This document shows positions 1 to 8,085 of a stretch of 64,000 bases of DNA, one piece after another. A program made the position numbers and the translations under genes. Position 1 is the stretch's first letter, and each line of letters starts with the position of its first letter. The stretch is taken from NCBI RefSeq assembly GCF_000807775.2, contig NZ_CP047385.1, positions 4,464,001-4,528,000 on the forward strand, in the 5' to 3' direction. This DNA is from Pandoraea fibrosis. Lineage in GTDB: Bacteria > Pseudomonadota > Gammaproteobacteria > Burkholderiales > Burkholderiaceae. The notes under the pieces are model-generated. The model was not told where the DNA came from, searched no databases, and saw only the letters and a list, made by a program, of their open reading frames with translations.

Positions 1-686
1 TTCACTGCGACGCCGTGCAAGCCGCCGGCAAGATTCCGATCGATCTGCAAACGCTCAAGGTCGATCTGATGACGGTCACGGCCCACAAGCTGTACGGCCC
101 GAAGGGCATCGGTGCGCTGTACGTGCGTCGCAAGCCGCGCATTCGCATCGAAGCGCAGATTCACGGTGGCGGCCACGAACGGGGCATGCGCTCGGGCACG
201 TTGCCGACGCACCAGATCGTGGGAATGGGAGAAGCGTTCCGGCTGGCGAAGCTCGAACTGGCGACGGAAGCCGCACGGGTGGGCGCGCTGCGCGACCGCC
301 TGCTGGCAGGTCTTCAGGCGATGGACGAGGTGTACATCAACGGCGACATGACCCACCGCGTGCCGCATAACCTGAACGTGAGCTTCAACTTCGTCGAAGG
401 TGAGTCGCTCATCATGGGCATCAAGGGGGTCGCAGTGTCGTCGGGCTCAGCCTGCACGTCGGCGTCGCTAGAACCCTCGTATGTGCTGCGCGCGCTCGGG
501 CGCAGCGACGAACTTGCACACAGTTCGATTCGCTTCACCCTGGGGCGCCTCTCGACCGAAGCAGAAGTTGACAGCGTGATCGAACAGGTGCGCGGCACCG
601 TCGGCAAACTGCGCGAGATGAGTCCGCTATGGGATATGTATCAGGACGGCGTGGATCTGAACACGATTCAATGGGCTGCCCACTAA
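1..686 (+). CDS. iscS: Cysteine desulfurase IscS, C-terminal part (5' end outside window)
   Basis: PLP-dependent cysteine desulfurase that takes sulfur from L-cysteine and passes it to the IscU scaffold and to tRNA-thiolation partners in the cytosol. The reading frame is open from the left edge (first full codon at base 3), so about 180 N-terminal residues are missing. Visible marks are the PLP-lysine segment [10 protein letters not shown], the [12 protein letters not shown] strand, and the mobile active-site loop [10 protein letters not shown] with its catalytic Cys codon at 453-455. It ends with the IscS-type tail ([16 protein letters not shown]), which NifS/SufS paralogues lack. iscU would be expected just downstream in a classical isc operon, but a MarR gene on the opposite strand follows instead, so iscS is the last isc gene on this side or is separate here. 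Confidence 0.93.
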   Translation, partial: HCDAVQAAGKIPIDLQTLKVDLMTVTAHKLYGPKGIGALYVRRKPRIRIEAQIHGGGHERGMRSGTLPTHQIVGMGEAFRLAKLELATEAARVGALRDRLLAGLQAMDEVYINGDMTHRVPHNLNVSFNFVEGESLIMGIKGVAVSSGSACTSASLEPSYVLRALGRSDELAHSSIRFTLGRLSTEAEVDSVIEQVRGTVGKLREMSPLWDMYQDGVDLNTIQWAAH

Positions 687-735
687 GCTGACGCGAGGGT
701 CGCGCCAGACATTGGGGCACAGGGGAGTCCGGAGA

Positions 736-1278
736 TCAGCGCTTGTCGCGGATCGCCAGCAGATGGCTCAGATCGAGTGTGGCGCGATCGCCGTTGGCGA
801 CCAGTCGGTCGACAACGGCACACAGCACCTTGAATTCGGTACGTGTCACGCCTTCGAACAGCACGTCGTTGATGCGCTGCTGCGAAGGCGTCAGTTCGTG
901 AAGGAGTTTGGCGCCGGCCGCGGTGACCGTCAGGCTCATCTTGCGGCGGTCTTCCGGATTCTGGCGCTTGTCGATCAGCTTGAGCGCCTTGAGCTTGTTC
1001 GTCTCGATGGTGACGAACGCCCCGGATAGGTGCAGATGCTCGGCCAGTTGATTGACGGTGACATCACCGATCGACGAGAGATGCACCACCGACTGAAGCA
1101 GGGAATATTGAATGCCCGTCAGGCCGATCAGGCTGCCGAAGCCGTCGCGCACCGACAACAGACGTGCGGCAAAGGGCAGCAACCCATTGATCAGATGACG
1201 GAATTCAGCATCGGAGCCATCAATGAGACAGGCCGGATTGGTGACGGTAAGGGCCTTCGGGGCCGACGATTTGGGCAT
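736..1278 (-). CDS. MarR-family transcriptional regulator
   Basis: 180-residue winged-helix repressor or activator of the MarR family, expected to bind DNA as a dimer. The HTH and wing lie around residues 55-110 (DVTVNQLAEHLHLSGAFVTIETNKLKALKLIDKRQNPEDRRKMSLTV region), with the typical wing signature of an NPEDRR turn after the recognition helix, flanked by the dimerisation helices. It is on the same strand as, and downstream of, the outer-membrane protein gene 160 bp away, and convergent with iscS. A perfect TATAAT box lies 53 bp upstream of its start. The ligand and targets cannot be read from sequence; the neighbouring barrel protein is the most obvious candidate target. Confidence 0.85.
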   Translation of the reverse strand: MPKSSAPKALTVTNPACLIDGSDAEFRHLINGLLPFAARLLSVRDGFGSLIGLTGIQYSLLQSVVHLSSIGDVTVNQLAEHLHLSGAFVTIETNKLKALKLIDKRQNPEDRRKMSLTVTAAGAKLLHELTPSQQRINDVLFEGVTRTEFKVLCAVVDRLVANGDRATLDLSHLLAIRDKR

Positions 1279-1330
1279 GGGAATTTGGGGTAAGCGGCGC
1301 GGCGCGCCAGGACAATCACTTTGAAAAAAA

Positions 1331-1336
1331 ATTATA
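1331..1336 (-). promoter_or_regulatory. Candidate -10 box for the MarR gene
   Basis: On the minus strand this reads TATAAT, inside an AT-rich stretch that stands out from its GC-rich surroundings, 53 bp upstream of the MarR start codon. No good -35 hexamer is visible at 17 bp. Confidence 0.4.
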
Positions 1337-1438
1337 CTGCAAAGTTATCTACGTCCTGACGAGCGGGGATTTGGCTTCGCCGCCTTGCGGCCCCCGCCCT
1401 GCCACGCCTCGGCCATGTGAGTTGCCCGGTCGACGTTC

Positions 1439-2173
1439 TTACCAGCGGGCGGTCATCCCGCCCATCCACGAGTCGTGATAGGTCTGCGGGTTGAGTCCGC
1501 GCCGATAACCCACGTCCAGATCCAGCCATGGCTTCGGGCTGTAGATGGCGCCGAGAATCAGGTATGCCGGATTGGTCCGCTGTGAAAAATCGGGGTTTTG
1601 CGACGTGCCTACATCCAGAATCAACTGCGTTGACGGCAACACGCGGTAAAGCACGGCGCCCGAGACCTTCCATACCGATTGGCGCTGCGCCTGACGGTTG
1701 GCCTGATAGACGGCCCCGGCGTTGAACAGGAACGTCCAGTCGTCGATCACGTACTGAGTGAGCAGCGTGGCGCCGGCATTCACCCGGCCAGTGCCGAGAC
1801 CGCGCTGGTCGTTGCCCGAGGGAAACGTCAGATAGGGCTTGAGGCCGACGCTGAACGCCCCATCGTCGTACATACGCCACTTGGCGCCAGTCTCCACATC
1901 GCCGATCCCGCTGCCCGCCGTATCGGAGCGGGTCTGAATGTTGGTGTAGGGCACATCGACGTAGAGGTCGAGCGCCTCGCCCACACCGCGTGTCAGGGTG
2001 CTGTTCCAGAGGGTCTGCCGGCCAATGTCCTGCTGCTTCGACGTGACTTCGCCATTTGTCTCGAATTGCCAGTTGCCGTCGCCCTGCGTGCCGGTGTCGT
2101 CGGTGACCAGCGGATGCGCGGCGAAAGCGCTGAGGGGGCAGAACAATGCCAGATATGCCAGTTGCTTCTTCAT
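1439..2173 (-). CDS. Outer-membrane beta-barrel protein (transporter / MetA-like)
   Basis: 244-residue exported protein. The start chosen is the ATG at 2171-2173, because it opens a clear signal peptide (MKKQLAYLALFCPLSAFAA) directly followed by HPLVTDDTGTQGDGNWQ; the frame stays open further upstream but has no signal there. The rest is a run of amphipathic strands with alternating polar and aromatic residues and a terminal Trp (GGMTARW), as in outer-membrane barrels. The opening HPLVTDDTGTQG and the strand pattern resemble the proteobacterial 'transporter' proteins related to MetA of phenol degradation. Substrate unknown. It sits between mgtA and the MarR gene, all on the minus strand, 133 bp after mgtA. 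Confidence 0.65.
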   Translation of the reverse strand: MKKQLAYLALFCPLSAFAAHPLVTDDTGTQGDGNWQFETNGEVTSKQQDIGRQTLWNSTLTRGVGEALDLYVDVPYTNIQTRSDTAGSGIGDVETGAKWRMYDDGAFSVGLKPYLTFPSGNDQRGLGTGRVNAGATLLTQYVIDDWTFLFNAGAVYQANRQAQRQSVWKVSGAVLYRVLPSTQLILDVGTSQNPDFSQRTNPAYLILGAIYSPKPWLDLDVGYRRGLNPQTYHDSWMGGMTARW

Positions 2174-2306
2174 GAGTCGTTCTCTTCTTGTGCGTGTGCT
2201 GCGCCGTGCCCTGCACGGCGCTTGCGTCGGGTTCACCCGCTCCCGCCCGAATGGCCGGGAGCGTGGCGTCAGTGCCATGTGAGCCAGGTATCGGATCGGG
2301 GCACGA

Positions 2307-5060
2307 TCAGAACCAGCGGCCGAAGCGGCGGATATAGATCGTCTTGACCACCTGAGCCAGCGCGATGTATCCGAGCATGGTCGCCACGAGCCAGTAGAAG
2401 TACGATCCCGGCAGCGCCACGAAGCCCAGCGCTTCGGCGAACGGCGAGTACGGCAGCCAGCAGGCCAGCGCAATCGCCACCGTGGTGGACAGCATGATCG
2501 GCAGCGCCGGCGTGCTTTGCAGGAACGGAATCTTCTGCGTGCGCAACAGGTGCACCACGAGCGTCTGCGACACCAGACCTTCGACAAACCAGCCCGAATT
2601 CATGATGACTTGCCCGGCATCGCCGCCTTGGGCGTGATAGAGCGCGCCGGCACCAAAGACCGTCCACATCAGGATGTAGGTCGTGATATCGAACACCGAC
2701 GAGGTCGGCCCCAGCCACAGCATGAAGCGCCGGATGTTGCCCGCGTCCCACTTGCGCGGCTTTTTGAGGAACTCGGGGTCCATACGGTCCCACGGCAGGA
2801 ACATCTGCGAGATGTCGTACACGAGGTTCTGCACCAGCAGTTGCATCGCCAGCATCGGCTGCCACGGCAGGAACGCGCTGGCGACCAGCACCGAGAACAC
2901 GTTGCCGAAGTTCGAGCTGGCGGTCATGTTCAGGTACTTGAGGATGTTGCCAAACGTCTCGCGCCCCTTGATCACGCCCTCTTCCAGCACCATCAGGCTC
3001 TTTTCGAGCAAGATGATGTCGGCGGTTTCCTTGGCGATGTCCGCACCGGTATCTACCGAGATGCCGACGTCGGCGTCGCGCAATGCCGGGGCGTCGTTGA
3101 TGCCGTCGCCCAGAAAGCCCACGGTGTGACCATTGGCCTGCAACGCCTTGACCACTCGCGCCTTGTGCAGCGGCGCGAGCTTCGCGAATACCGTCGTGCG
3201 GCCGACCACGTCGCGCAACGTGGCGTCGGTCATCGGCTCGATGTCCGTGCCCAGCAGCGGCGTGCCCGGCTCGATGCCCACCTGACGGCAAACATTCATC
3301 GTGACGATGGGGTTGTCGCCGGTCAGCACCTTGACCGTGACCCCGTGCTCGCGCAGGGCAGCAATCGCCGGTGCGGCCGAATCCTTGGGCGGATCGAGGA
3401 ACGTCAGGAAACCGCAGACCATCAGACCAGCTTCGTCGGCAGTCTTGTACTGCGTCTTCGTCTCGCCGGCCGGAATGTCACGCGTGGCGACAACCAGCAC
3501 ACGGAAGCCGTCTTCGTTGTACGCTTCGGCGCGAGCCAGCAGCATGGCGCGGGCTGTGTCGTCGAGCGCGCGCACGCCTTGCGGCGTCTTCACGTGCGTG
3601 GAGACCGACAGCATCTCCTCGACCGCCCCTTTGGTCACCATCAGGTGTTCGCCACGGTCGTTGGCGACCACCACCGACAGACGCCGGCGCACGAAATCGA
3701 ACGGCAACTCGTCGATCTTGGCAAACGCGCGTGGCTGCACGGACTCGCCGATTTCGTTGGCGCGGCGGATGATCGCCACGTCGATCAGATTGCGCTGACC
3801 GCTCTGGTGATAACTGTTGAGCCAGCCAAGACGCAGCACCTCTTCCTGCACATCGCCCGACACATCGAGATGCTGTTCGAGAATGATGCGGTCCTGCGTC
3901 AGCGTGCCGGTCTTGTCGGTGCAAAGCACGTCCATGGCGCCGAAGTTCTGCACCGAGTTCAGACGCTTGACCACCACCTTGCGACGCGCCATCGCCAGCG
4001 CACCGCGCGCCAGATTGGCGCTCACGATCATCGGGAGCATTTCCGGCGTCAGACCAACGGCCACGGCCAGTGCGAACGTCAGCGCGCTCAGCCAGTCGCC
4101 CTTGGTCAGGCCGTTGATCATGAAGACGATCGGCACCATCACCAGCATGAAGCGGATGAGCAGCCAGCTCACACTGTTCACGCCACGGTCGAAGCTCGTC
4201 TCGACACGTTTGTGGCTCACCACGTTTTTCGCGAGTGCGCCGAAATACGTATCGCCTCCCGTTGCGACGACCACCCCCGTGGCTGTACCGCTGACCACGT
4301 TGGTGCCCATGAAGCAAACGTTCGACAGTTCGAGCAGGTTGGCATTGCCCTGCCCGTCGGCCATCTCGGCCGACTTCTGCGCCACGGCGCCCAGCGTGTC
4401 GTACTTCTCGACCGGCAACGCCTCGCCGGTCAGTACCGCCTGACTGATGAACAGGTCACGAGATTCCATCAGACGCAGATCGGCCGGAATCATATCGCCC
4501 GCCTGCAACGTCACGATGTCACCCACGACCAACTCGCGCATGGCGACTTCGTGACGTTCCGACTTCCCCGAGGCCGTCACACGGCGACGAACTGACGCCG
4601 TGGTGCGCACCATCGCCTTGAGCTTCTCGGCCGCACGCAGTGAGCGGAATTCGGAGAAGAAGCGCAGCAGTCCGCTGATCGTCACCATCGTCAGCAGGAT
4701 GATGATGCCCGTGTATTCCTTGTCGTCCGGGTCGGCGAAGTAGACGTCGGTAAAGAAGCTCACGACGGCGAGCGCGAGCAGCACCATCACAAACGGGTTC
4801 TTGAAGGCGAAGAACAACTGCACCGTCCAGTGCGGCGGCTTGTCGTGCGCGATTTCGTTGGGGCCGTAGCGGGTCTGGCGCTGGCCCACATCGGCGAGCG
4901 TGAGACCGCTCGTGTCGGTGCCGAGGGTATGAAGGACGTCTGGCAGCGGCTCGGTGGCGAGCCTGGCAATGGCGTCGGGGCCCGAGAGCGGGAGATCTGA
5001 GGTTGTCGAGTGTTCGACGAAGCCACGCTGTTTATGGCGCGAGCGAAGGTTCTTGTTCAT
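2307..5060 (-). CDS. mgtA: Magnesium-translocating P-type ATPase (MgtA/MgtB type)
   Basis: 917-residue inner-membrane P3B-type ATPase that imports Mg2+ at the expense of ATP. Seen in order: cytoplasmic N-terminal extension, cation-ATPase N-terminal domain, two membrane hairpins, actuator domain with the TGEALPVEK loop (family form of TGES), phosphorylation motif DKTGTLT near residue 382, the nucleotide-binding domain with TKGAVEEML (KGA), the hinge motif GDGINDAPALRDADVGIS, and C-terminal membrane helices. Length and motifs match full-length MgtA/B. Upstream on the same strand are a 56-codon ORF and a gene for an MgtC-tail-like domain, which suggests a Mg2+-responsive transcription unit. In enterobacteria mgtA is controlled by PhoPQ and a leader; no such leader structure was proved here. 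Confidence 0.94.
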   Translation of the reverse strand: MNKNLRSRHKQRGFVEHSTTSDLPLSGPDAIARLATEPLPDVLHTLGTDTSGLTLADVGQRQTRYGPNEIAHDKPPHWTVQLFFAFKNPFVMVLLALAVVSFFTDVYFADPDDKEYTGIIILLTMVTISGLLRFFSEFRSLRAAEKLKAMVRTTASVRRRVTASGKSERHEVAMRELVVGDIVTLQAGDMIPADLRLMESRDLFISQAVLTGEALPVEKYDTLGAVAQKSAEMADGQGNANLLELSNVCFMGTNVVSGTATGVVVATGGDTYFGALAKNVVSHKRVETSFDRGVNSVSWLLIRFMLVMVPIVFMINGLTKGDWLSALTFALAVAVGLTPEMLPMIVSANLARGALAMARRKVVVKRLNSVQNFGAMDVLCTDKTGTLTQDRIILEQHLDVSGDVQEEVLRLGWLNSYHQSGQRNLIDVAIIRRANEIGESVQPRAFAKIDELPFDFVRRRLSVVVANDRGEHLMVTKGAVEEMLSVSTHVKTPQGVRALDDTARAMLLARAEAYNEDGFRVLVVATRDIPAGETKTQYKTADEAGLMVCGFLTFLDPPKDSAAPAIAALREHGVTVKVLTGDNPIVTMNVCRQVGIEPGTPLLGTDIEPMTDATLRDVVGRTTVFAKLAPLHKARVVKALQANGHTVGFLGDGINDAPALRDADVGISVDTGADIAKETADIILLEKSLMVLEEGVIKGRETFGNILKYLNMTASSNFGNVFSVLVASAFLPWQPMLAMQLLVQNLVYDISQMFLPWDRMDPEFLKKPRKWDAGNIRRFMLWLGPTSSVFDITTYILMWTVFGAGALYHAQGGDAGQVIMNSGWFVEGLVSQTLVVHLLRTQKIPFLQSTPALPIMLSTTVAIALACWLPYSPFAEALGFVALPGSYFYWLVATMLGYIALAQVVKTIYIRRFGRWF

Positions 5061-5116
5061 GACGATTTCCTGGCACGGCTTACGCTGGCATGGCGGCCGG
5101 CCGGTCTCGTCAGTCG

Positions 5117-5287
5117 CTACCGGAAATCATCTCTCCGGAAAAAAGCGCGAACGCACCCAGCCGCGCCGCGCGGCACGCGGTCGGTAATAACGAAAATGTT
5201 TGGATCTGGCATCGGATCGCCCGCCGGAAGTCCGTGCGACACGCGCGCGGTTCCGACGGGCTTCATTCGGCTACTTCCGTCTTCCAT
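5117..5287 (-). CDS. Small ORF upstream of mgtA, possible leader peptide (56 aa)
   Basis: The start is decided by a strong ribosome binding site: on the minus strand TAAGGAG stands 6 bases before the ATG at 5285-5287. The product (MEDGSSRMKPVGTARV...) carries an internal MPDPN segment and a basic end (FFRRDDFR), and stops 56 bp before the mgtA start. It matches no family I recognise. Salmonella mgtA is preceded by a short proline-containing leader ORF (MgtL) that senses proline and Mg2+ through translation, so position and the internal MPDP are suggestive, but this ORF is three times longer and there is no sequence homology I can claim. It may simply be a small conserved protein of the mgt operon. 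Confidence 0.45.
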   Translation of the reverse strand: MEDGSSRMKPVGTARVSHGLPAGDPMPDPNIFVITDRVPRGAAGCVRAFFRRDDFR

Positions 5288-5386
5288 ATCGGACTCCTTA
5301 GGTTGGTTTATTCGGTACACCGGCAGCCGTTATCGCGCTGCGCGGTAAAGAAAAAGCGAAACGGCAAATCGATCCGCGACGGCGCA

Positions 5387-5740
5387 CTACGCGTGTGCAG
5401 GCATCGCGCCAACGTTGACGCCGCTGCAACGAGCACCGTCGTCGGACCAGAACACACGGCGCACGCTGCGCTCGCCGGACAAGCGCATGACGAGCGACGT
5501 GAGCGACGCACGCGAGGCGAACGGACAATCGAGCGTGACGGTGGCCGAGGCCTCGTCGCGGTCGCTCCAGTGCGTGATGCTGACGTGCGTGGCGCGAAGC
5601 CCGAGCTCGGTGAGATCGACGAACATTTGCTTGCGCAGTGCCCCCAGGGCATCGGCCAGGCAAACGATGGTCAGGCGCGACACCGGCGTGGTGCGCGTCG
5701 GTTGGCTTTGAACAGCCTGAAACGTTTGAAAAACTCGCAT
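5387..5740 (-). CDS. Stand-alone ACT-like domain protein resembling the MgtC C-terminal domain
   Basis: 117 residues from the ATG at 5738-5740, which has GAGG five bases upstream; in-frame codons further upstream lack such a site. After a short polar N-terminus comes a single alpha/beta domain (SRLTIVCLADALGALRKQMF ... THVSITHWSDRD ... ATVTLDCPFAS ... VMRLSGERSVRRVFW) in the order expected for the ACT-like tail of MgtC/SapB proteins. The N-terminal membrane helices of MgtC are absent, and no MgtC-like frame is visible upstream. It precedes the 56-codon ORF and mgtA on the same strand, so a role in Mg2+ homeostasis is inferred from both fold and context. Alternative: an unrelated ACT-type ligand-binding protein. 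Confidence 0.6.
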   Translation of the reverse strand: MRVFQTFQAVQSQPTRTTPVSRLTIVCLADALGALRKQMFVDLTELGLRATHVSITHWSDRDEASATVTLDCPFASRASLTSLVMRLSGERSVRRVFWSDDGARCSGVNVGAMPAHA

Positions 5741-6370
5741 GACTTCCTCGCATGGCTGCGAATCGTCCTTGCCACACGCGGCACGGACGGTCGGCTCGTG
5801 TGCGTGCCGTCTCGATGCGAAATGCATGCGCAAGACGACAACGCCCATCACGGGCACGACAGTGGAATTTCTGCGGGAACTGCGCCGGAGAAGTCACGCT
5901 CAGGACGAGCGTTGAGGGGCGCTAGACACCGCATCCTGCATGAGGACGCGGCACAGGGAATGGCTGTGGATCCTCAGGCAATCAGTCGATCAACGGTCGA
6001 CTACTACTGGCATCGGAATTCACGGACAACCCCTTAAATTGAAGACAGGGCGGATGGTAACTGAGGCTATTTTGCAGCGTCAAGCATTAAATGCTGCATC
6101 GCACCGAGATGAGAAATTGCCTATGAATTCAGGCGCTTGATCGCCCGTCACGGCCAGCGGACGGGCTTCAGCGCCCCACAAGCCTCATCGCCTCACAAAT
6201 ACCTCGGTGTCCTTGCAAAGCACTTGGCATTGACAGGGATATTTCCCATCGGTTATTAATAATGATTATCATTAACAAATTATTGGCATCCGCTTCAACG
6301 GCTGCATGACCGTTACCAGTGTTCGCGCTGGTCCAGAGCGTCGTGAGTGGACCGGACATCAGGCTGGATC
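5741..6370. other. Intergenic divergent control region (630 bp)
   Basis: No convincing gene. The stretch separates the mgtA group (minus) from the iron operon (plus), and becomes AT-rich from about 6030. It holds a Fur box (6258-6276) and a small perfect inverted repeat (AGCATT/AATGCT around one base, 6083-6095). Short frames here lack ribosome binding sites and recognisable products. Confidence 0.6.
6258..6276. promoter_or_regulatory. Fur box upstream of the iron-uptake operon
   Basis: The 19 bases match the classical Fur consensus GATAATGATAATCATTATC at 16 positions, with the core AATGATTATCATT. It lies about 95 bp upstream of the ECF sigma factor start, where Fe2+-Fur would block transcription. 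Confidence 0.85.
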
Positions 6371-6889
6371 ATGCAAACCCAGGGCACCCTCCCTTCTACC
6401 GTCGAGCTGCTGTACAGCCATCACCACTCCTGGCTGAAGGGATGGTTGCATCGGCGTCTCGGGAGTGCCGAGCAGGCCGCCGATATTGCGCACGACACTT
6501 TCGTGCGGCTGCTGGGTAGCGATCGGGTGCCCGCGACGTTTGACGAGCCTCGCGCCTATCTCACGACCGTTGCGCAGAATCTCGTATCGAATCATTGGCG
6601 CCGTCAGAAGCTGGAACGCGCTTATCTCGACGCCCTCGCCCATGTGCCGCGCGACGTCGAATGGTCGCCCGAGACACGCGCGATGGTGCTCGAAACACTG
6701 CTGGAACTAGACCGCCTGCTCGATGGCTTGCCGGGTATCGTCCGGCAGGCGTTCCTGCATTCGCAGCTCGATGGTCAGACGCACGCCCAGGTAGCGCAGA
6801 CGCTGGGCATTTCGATTCCGACGGTCAAGCGCTACCTCACCAAAGCCTTACAACGCTGCTATTTCGCCGACCTGTCGTTTCTCGGCTAA
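6371..6889 (+). CDS. FecI-type ECF RNA polymerase sigma factor
   Basis: 172 residues from the ATG at 6371 (an in-frame GTG at 6347 would add eight residues). Region 2 is seen in AADIAHDTFVRLLG and the DEPRAYLTTVAQNLVSNHWRR segment; region 4 in LPGIVRQAFLHSQLDGQTHAQVAQTLGISIPTVKRYLTKAL, the helix-turn-helix that reads the -35 element. These are the hallmarks of the iron-starvation FecI group. Together with the FecR gene 29 bp downstream and the STN-bearing receptor it forms a cell-surface signalling system: ligand binding outside is relayed to this sigma factor. The Fur box upstream makes it iron-repressed. Confidence 0.93.
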   Translation: MQTQGTLPSTVELLYSHHHSWLKGWLHRRLGSAEQAADIAHDTFVRLLGSDRVPATFDEPRAYLTTVAQNLVSNHWRRQKLERAYLDALAHVPRDVEWSPETRAMVLETLLELDRLLDGLPGIVRQAFLHSQLDGQTHAQVAQTLGISIPTVKRYLTKALQRCYFADLSFLG

Positions 6890-6918
6890 CGCCCATCACC
6901 CTCGCCACAGAGCATCGC

Positions 6919-7938
6919 ATGCCCGCTATTCACTCGACCTGGTACGACGCCACTGCCGATGCCGCCACTGTGCCGGGAGAAGTCGCCGAGCGCGCTGTCG
7001 AATGGCTCATCGAATTGCAGAGCGACGACGTGTCCCCACAACGCGTCGCCGAGTGGCAACAGTGGCGCGACGCGCATCCCGATCACGAACGGGCGTGGCA
7101 ACGCATCGAGTCCGTCAAAGGCAAGCTCGCGCCGCTCGCCTCGCCCGTGCAAGCCGGTGTCGCACAAGCGGCATTGGCGCCGCCTGCGTCAAAGCAGCGC
7201 CGCCGCGCGGTGAAGGCGCTTGCCGTGCTTCTGTTCGCGGGTGGCGGCACGTGGGGCTTGCTGCACACGTCACCGTGGCAACGCTGGTCGGCGGACGTGC
7301 GTACAGCCGTTGGCGAACGTCGCACGCTACGTCTTGCCGACGGCACGCAACTCGTGCTTAACACGGACACCTCAGTCGACATCGCCTATGGAGACGACGC
7401 GCGTCGCGTCCGCCTGATCGCAGGTGAAGTATTGATCACCACGGCGCCGGACACACATGTGCCGTCGCGACCTTTCCTCGTCGAGACTTCGCAAGGGACG
7501 GCATGCGCCCTCGGCACACGCTATACGGTGCGGCAATTCGATGACGGCACGCATGTCAGCGTCTATCAAGGTGCCGTGGAAATTCGTCCCCGGACGAACC
7601 CGGCGCAGTCCCTGATCCTACGCACCGGCATGCATGCCCGCTACACGGCGCAGAGCATTTCCGATCCGAGCGACGCGCCGGCAGGCGACGCCACCTGGGC
7701 CGAAGGCGTCATCGTGGCGCGCAGCATGCGGCTCGCGGATTTCGTTGCCGAACTCGGGCGTTACAGCAATGCGGCGCTCTCGTGCGACGCCACCGTTGCG
7801 AACCTGCGCGTGTCGGGCACATTTCCGCTCGACGACGTGGGCAAGGTACTCGACACGCTCGGCACCACGCTGGCGGTGCGAACCGAGTCGGTCACCCGGT
7901 TCTGGGGAGCACGCGAAATCCGGCTGGTACCGGCGTGA
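6919..7938 (+). CDS. FecR-type anti-sigma / sigma regulator
   Basis: 339-residue single-pass inner-membrane protein. Residues 15-65 form the DUF4880 cytoplasmic domain (ERAVEWLIELQSDD ... WRDAHPDHERAWQRIE) that holds the sigma factor; a hydrophobic helix follows near residues 95-112 (VKALAVLLFAGGGTWGLL); the periplasmic FecR domain (TAVGERRTLRLADGTQLVLNTDTS ... GEVLITTA ... GTRYTVRQFDDGTHVSVYQGAVEI) follows, and the end is a short STN-like domain (FVAELGRYSNAALSCDATVANLRVSG). It receives the signal from the receptor's own STN domain and releases or activates the sigma factor. It sits directly after the sigma gene and before the receptor. Confidence 0.93.
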   Translation: MPAIHSTWYDATADAATVPGEVAERAVEWLIELQSDDVSPQRVAEWQQWRDAHPDHERAWQRIESVKGKLAPLASPVQAGVAQAALAPPASKQRRRAVKALAVLLFAGGGTWGLLHTSPWQRWSADVRTAVGERRTLRLADGTQLVLNTDTSVDIAYGDDARRVRLIAGEVLITTAPDTHVPSRPFLVETSQGTACALGTRYTVRQFDDGTHVSVYQGAVEIRPRTNPAQSLILRTGMHARYTAQSISDPSDAPAGDATWAEGVIVARSMRLADFVAELGRYSNAALSCDATVANLRVSGTFPLDDVGKVLDTLGTTLAVRTESVTRFWGAREIRLVPA

Positions 7939-8085
7939 ATCACGATCGATTCGCTGTCGGTTGGCCGTCGATGCACTTAGCGTCGGCACAACCGAAATTT
8001 TTTCAAAAAAGGTGATCCGTTTCGATTTTTCGCGGGTCATGGAAGACGAGCACTACTCCTCCTCTTCCACACGAAAGGTCAGATC

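Noticed and set aside
2517..4595. A 692-codon open frame antisense to mgtA
   Set aside because: It is rich in His, Arg and Gln as expected of a mirror frame in GC-rich DNA and matches nothing; the minus-strand frame is an unambiguous Mg2+ ATPase.
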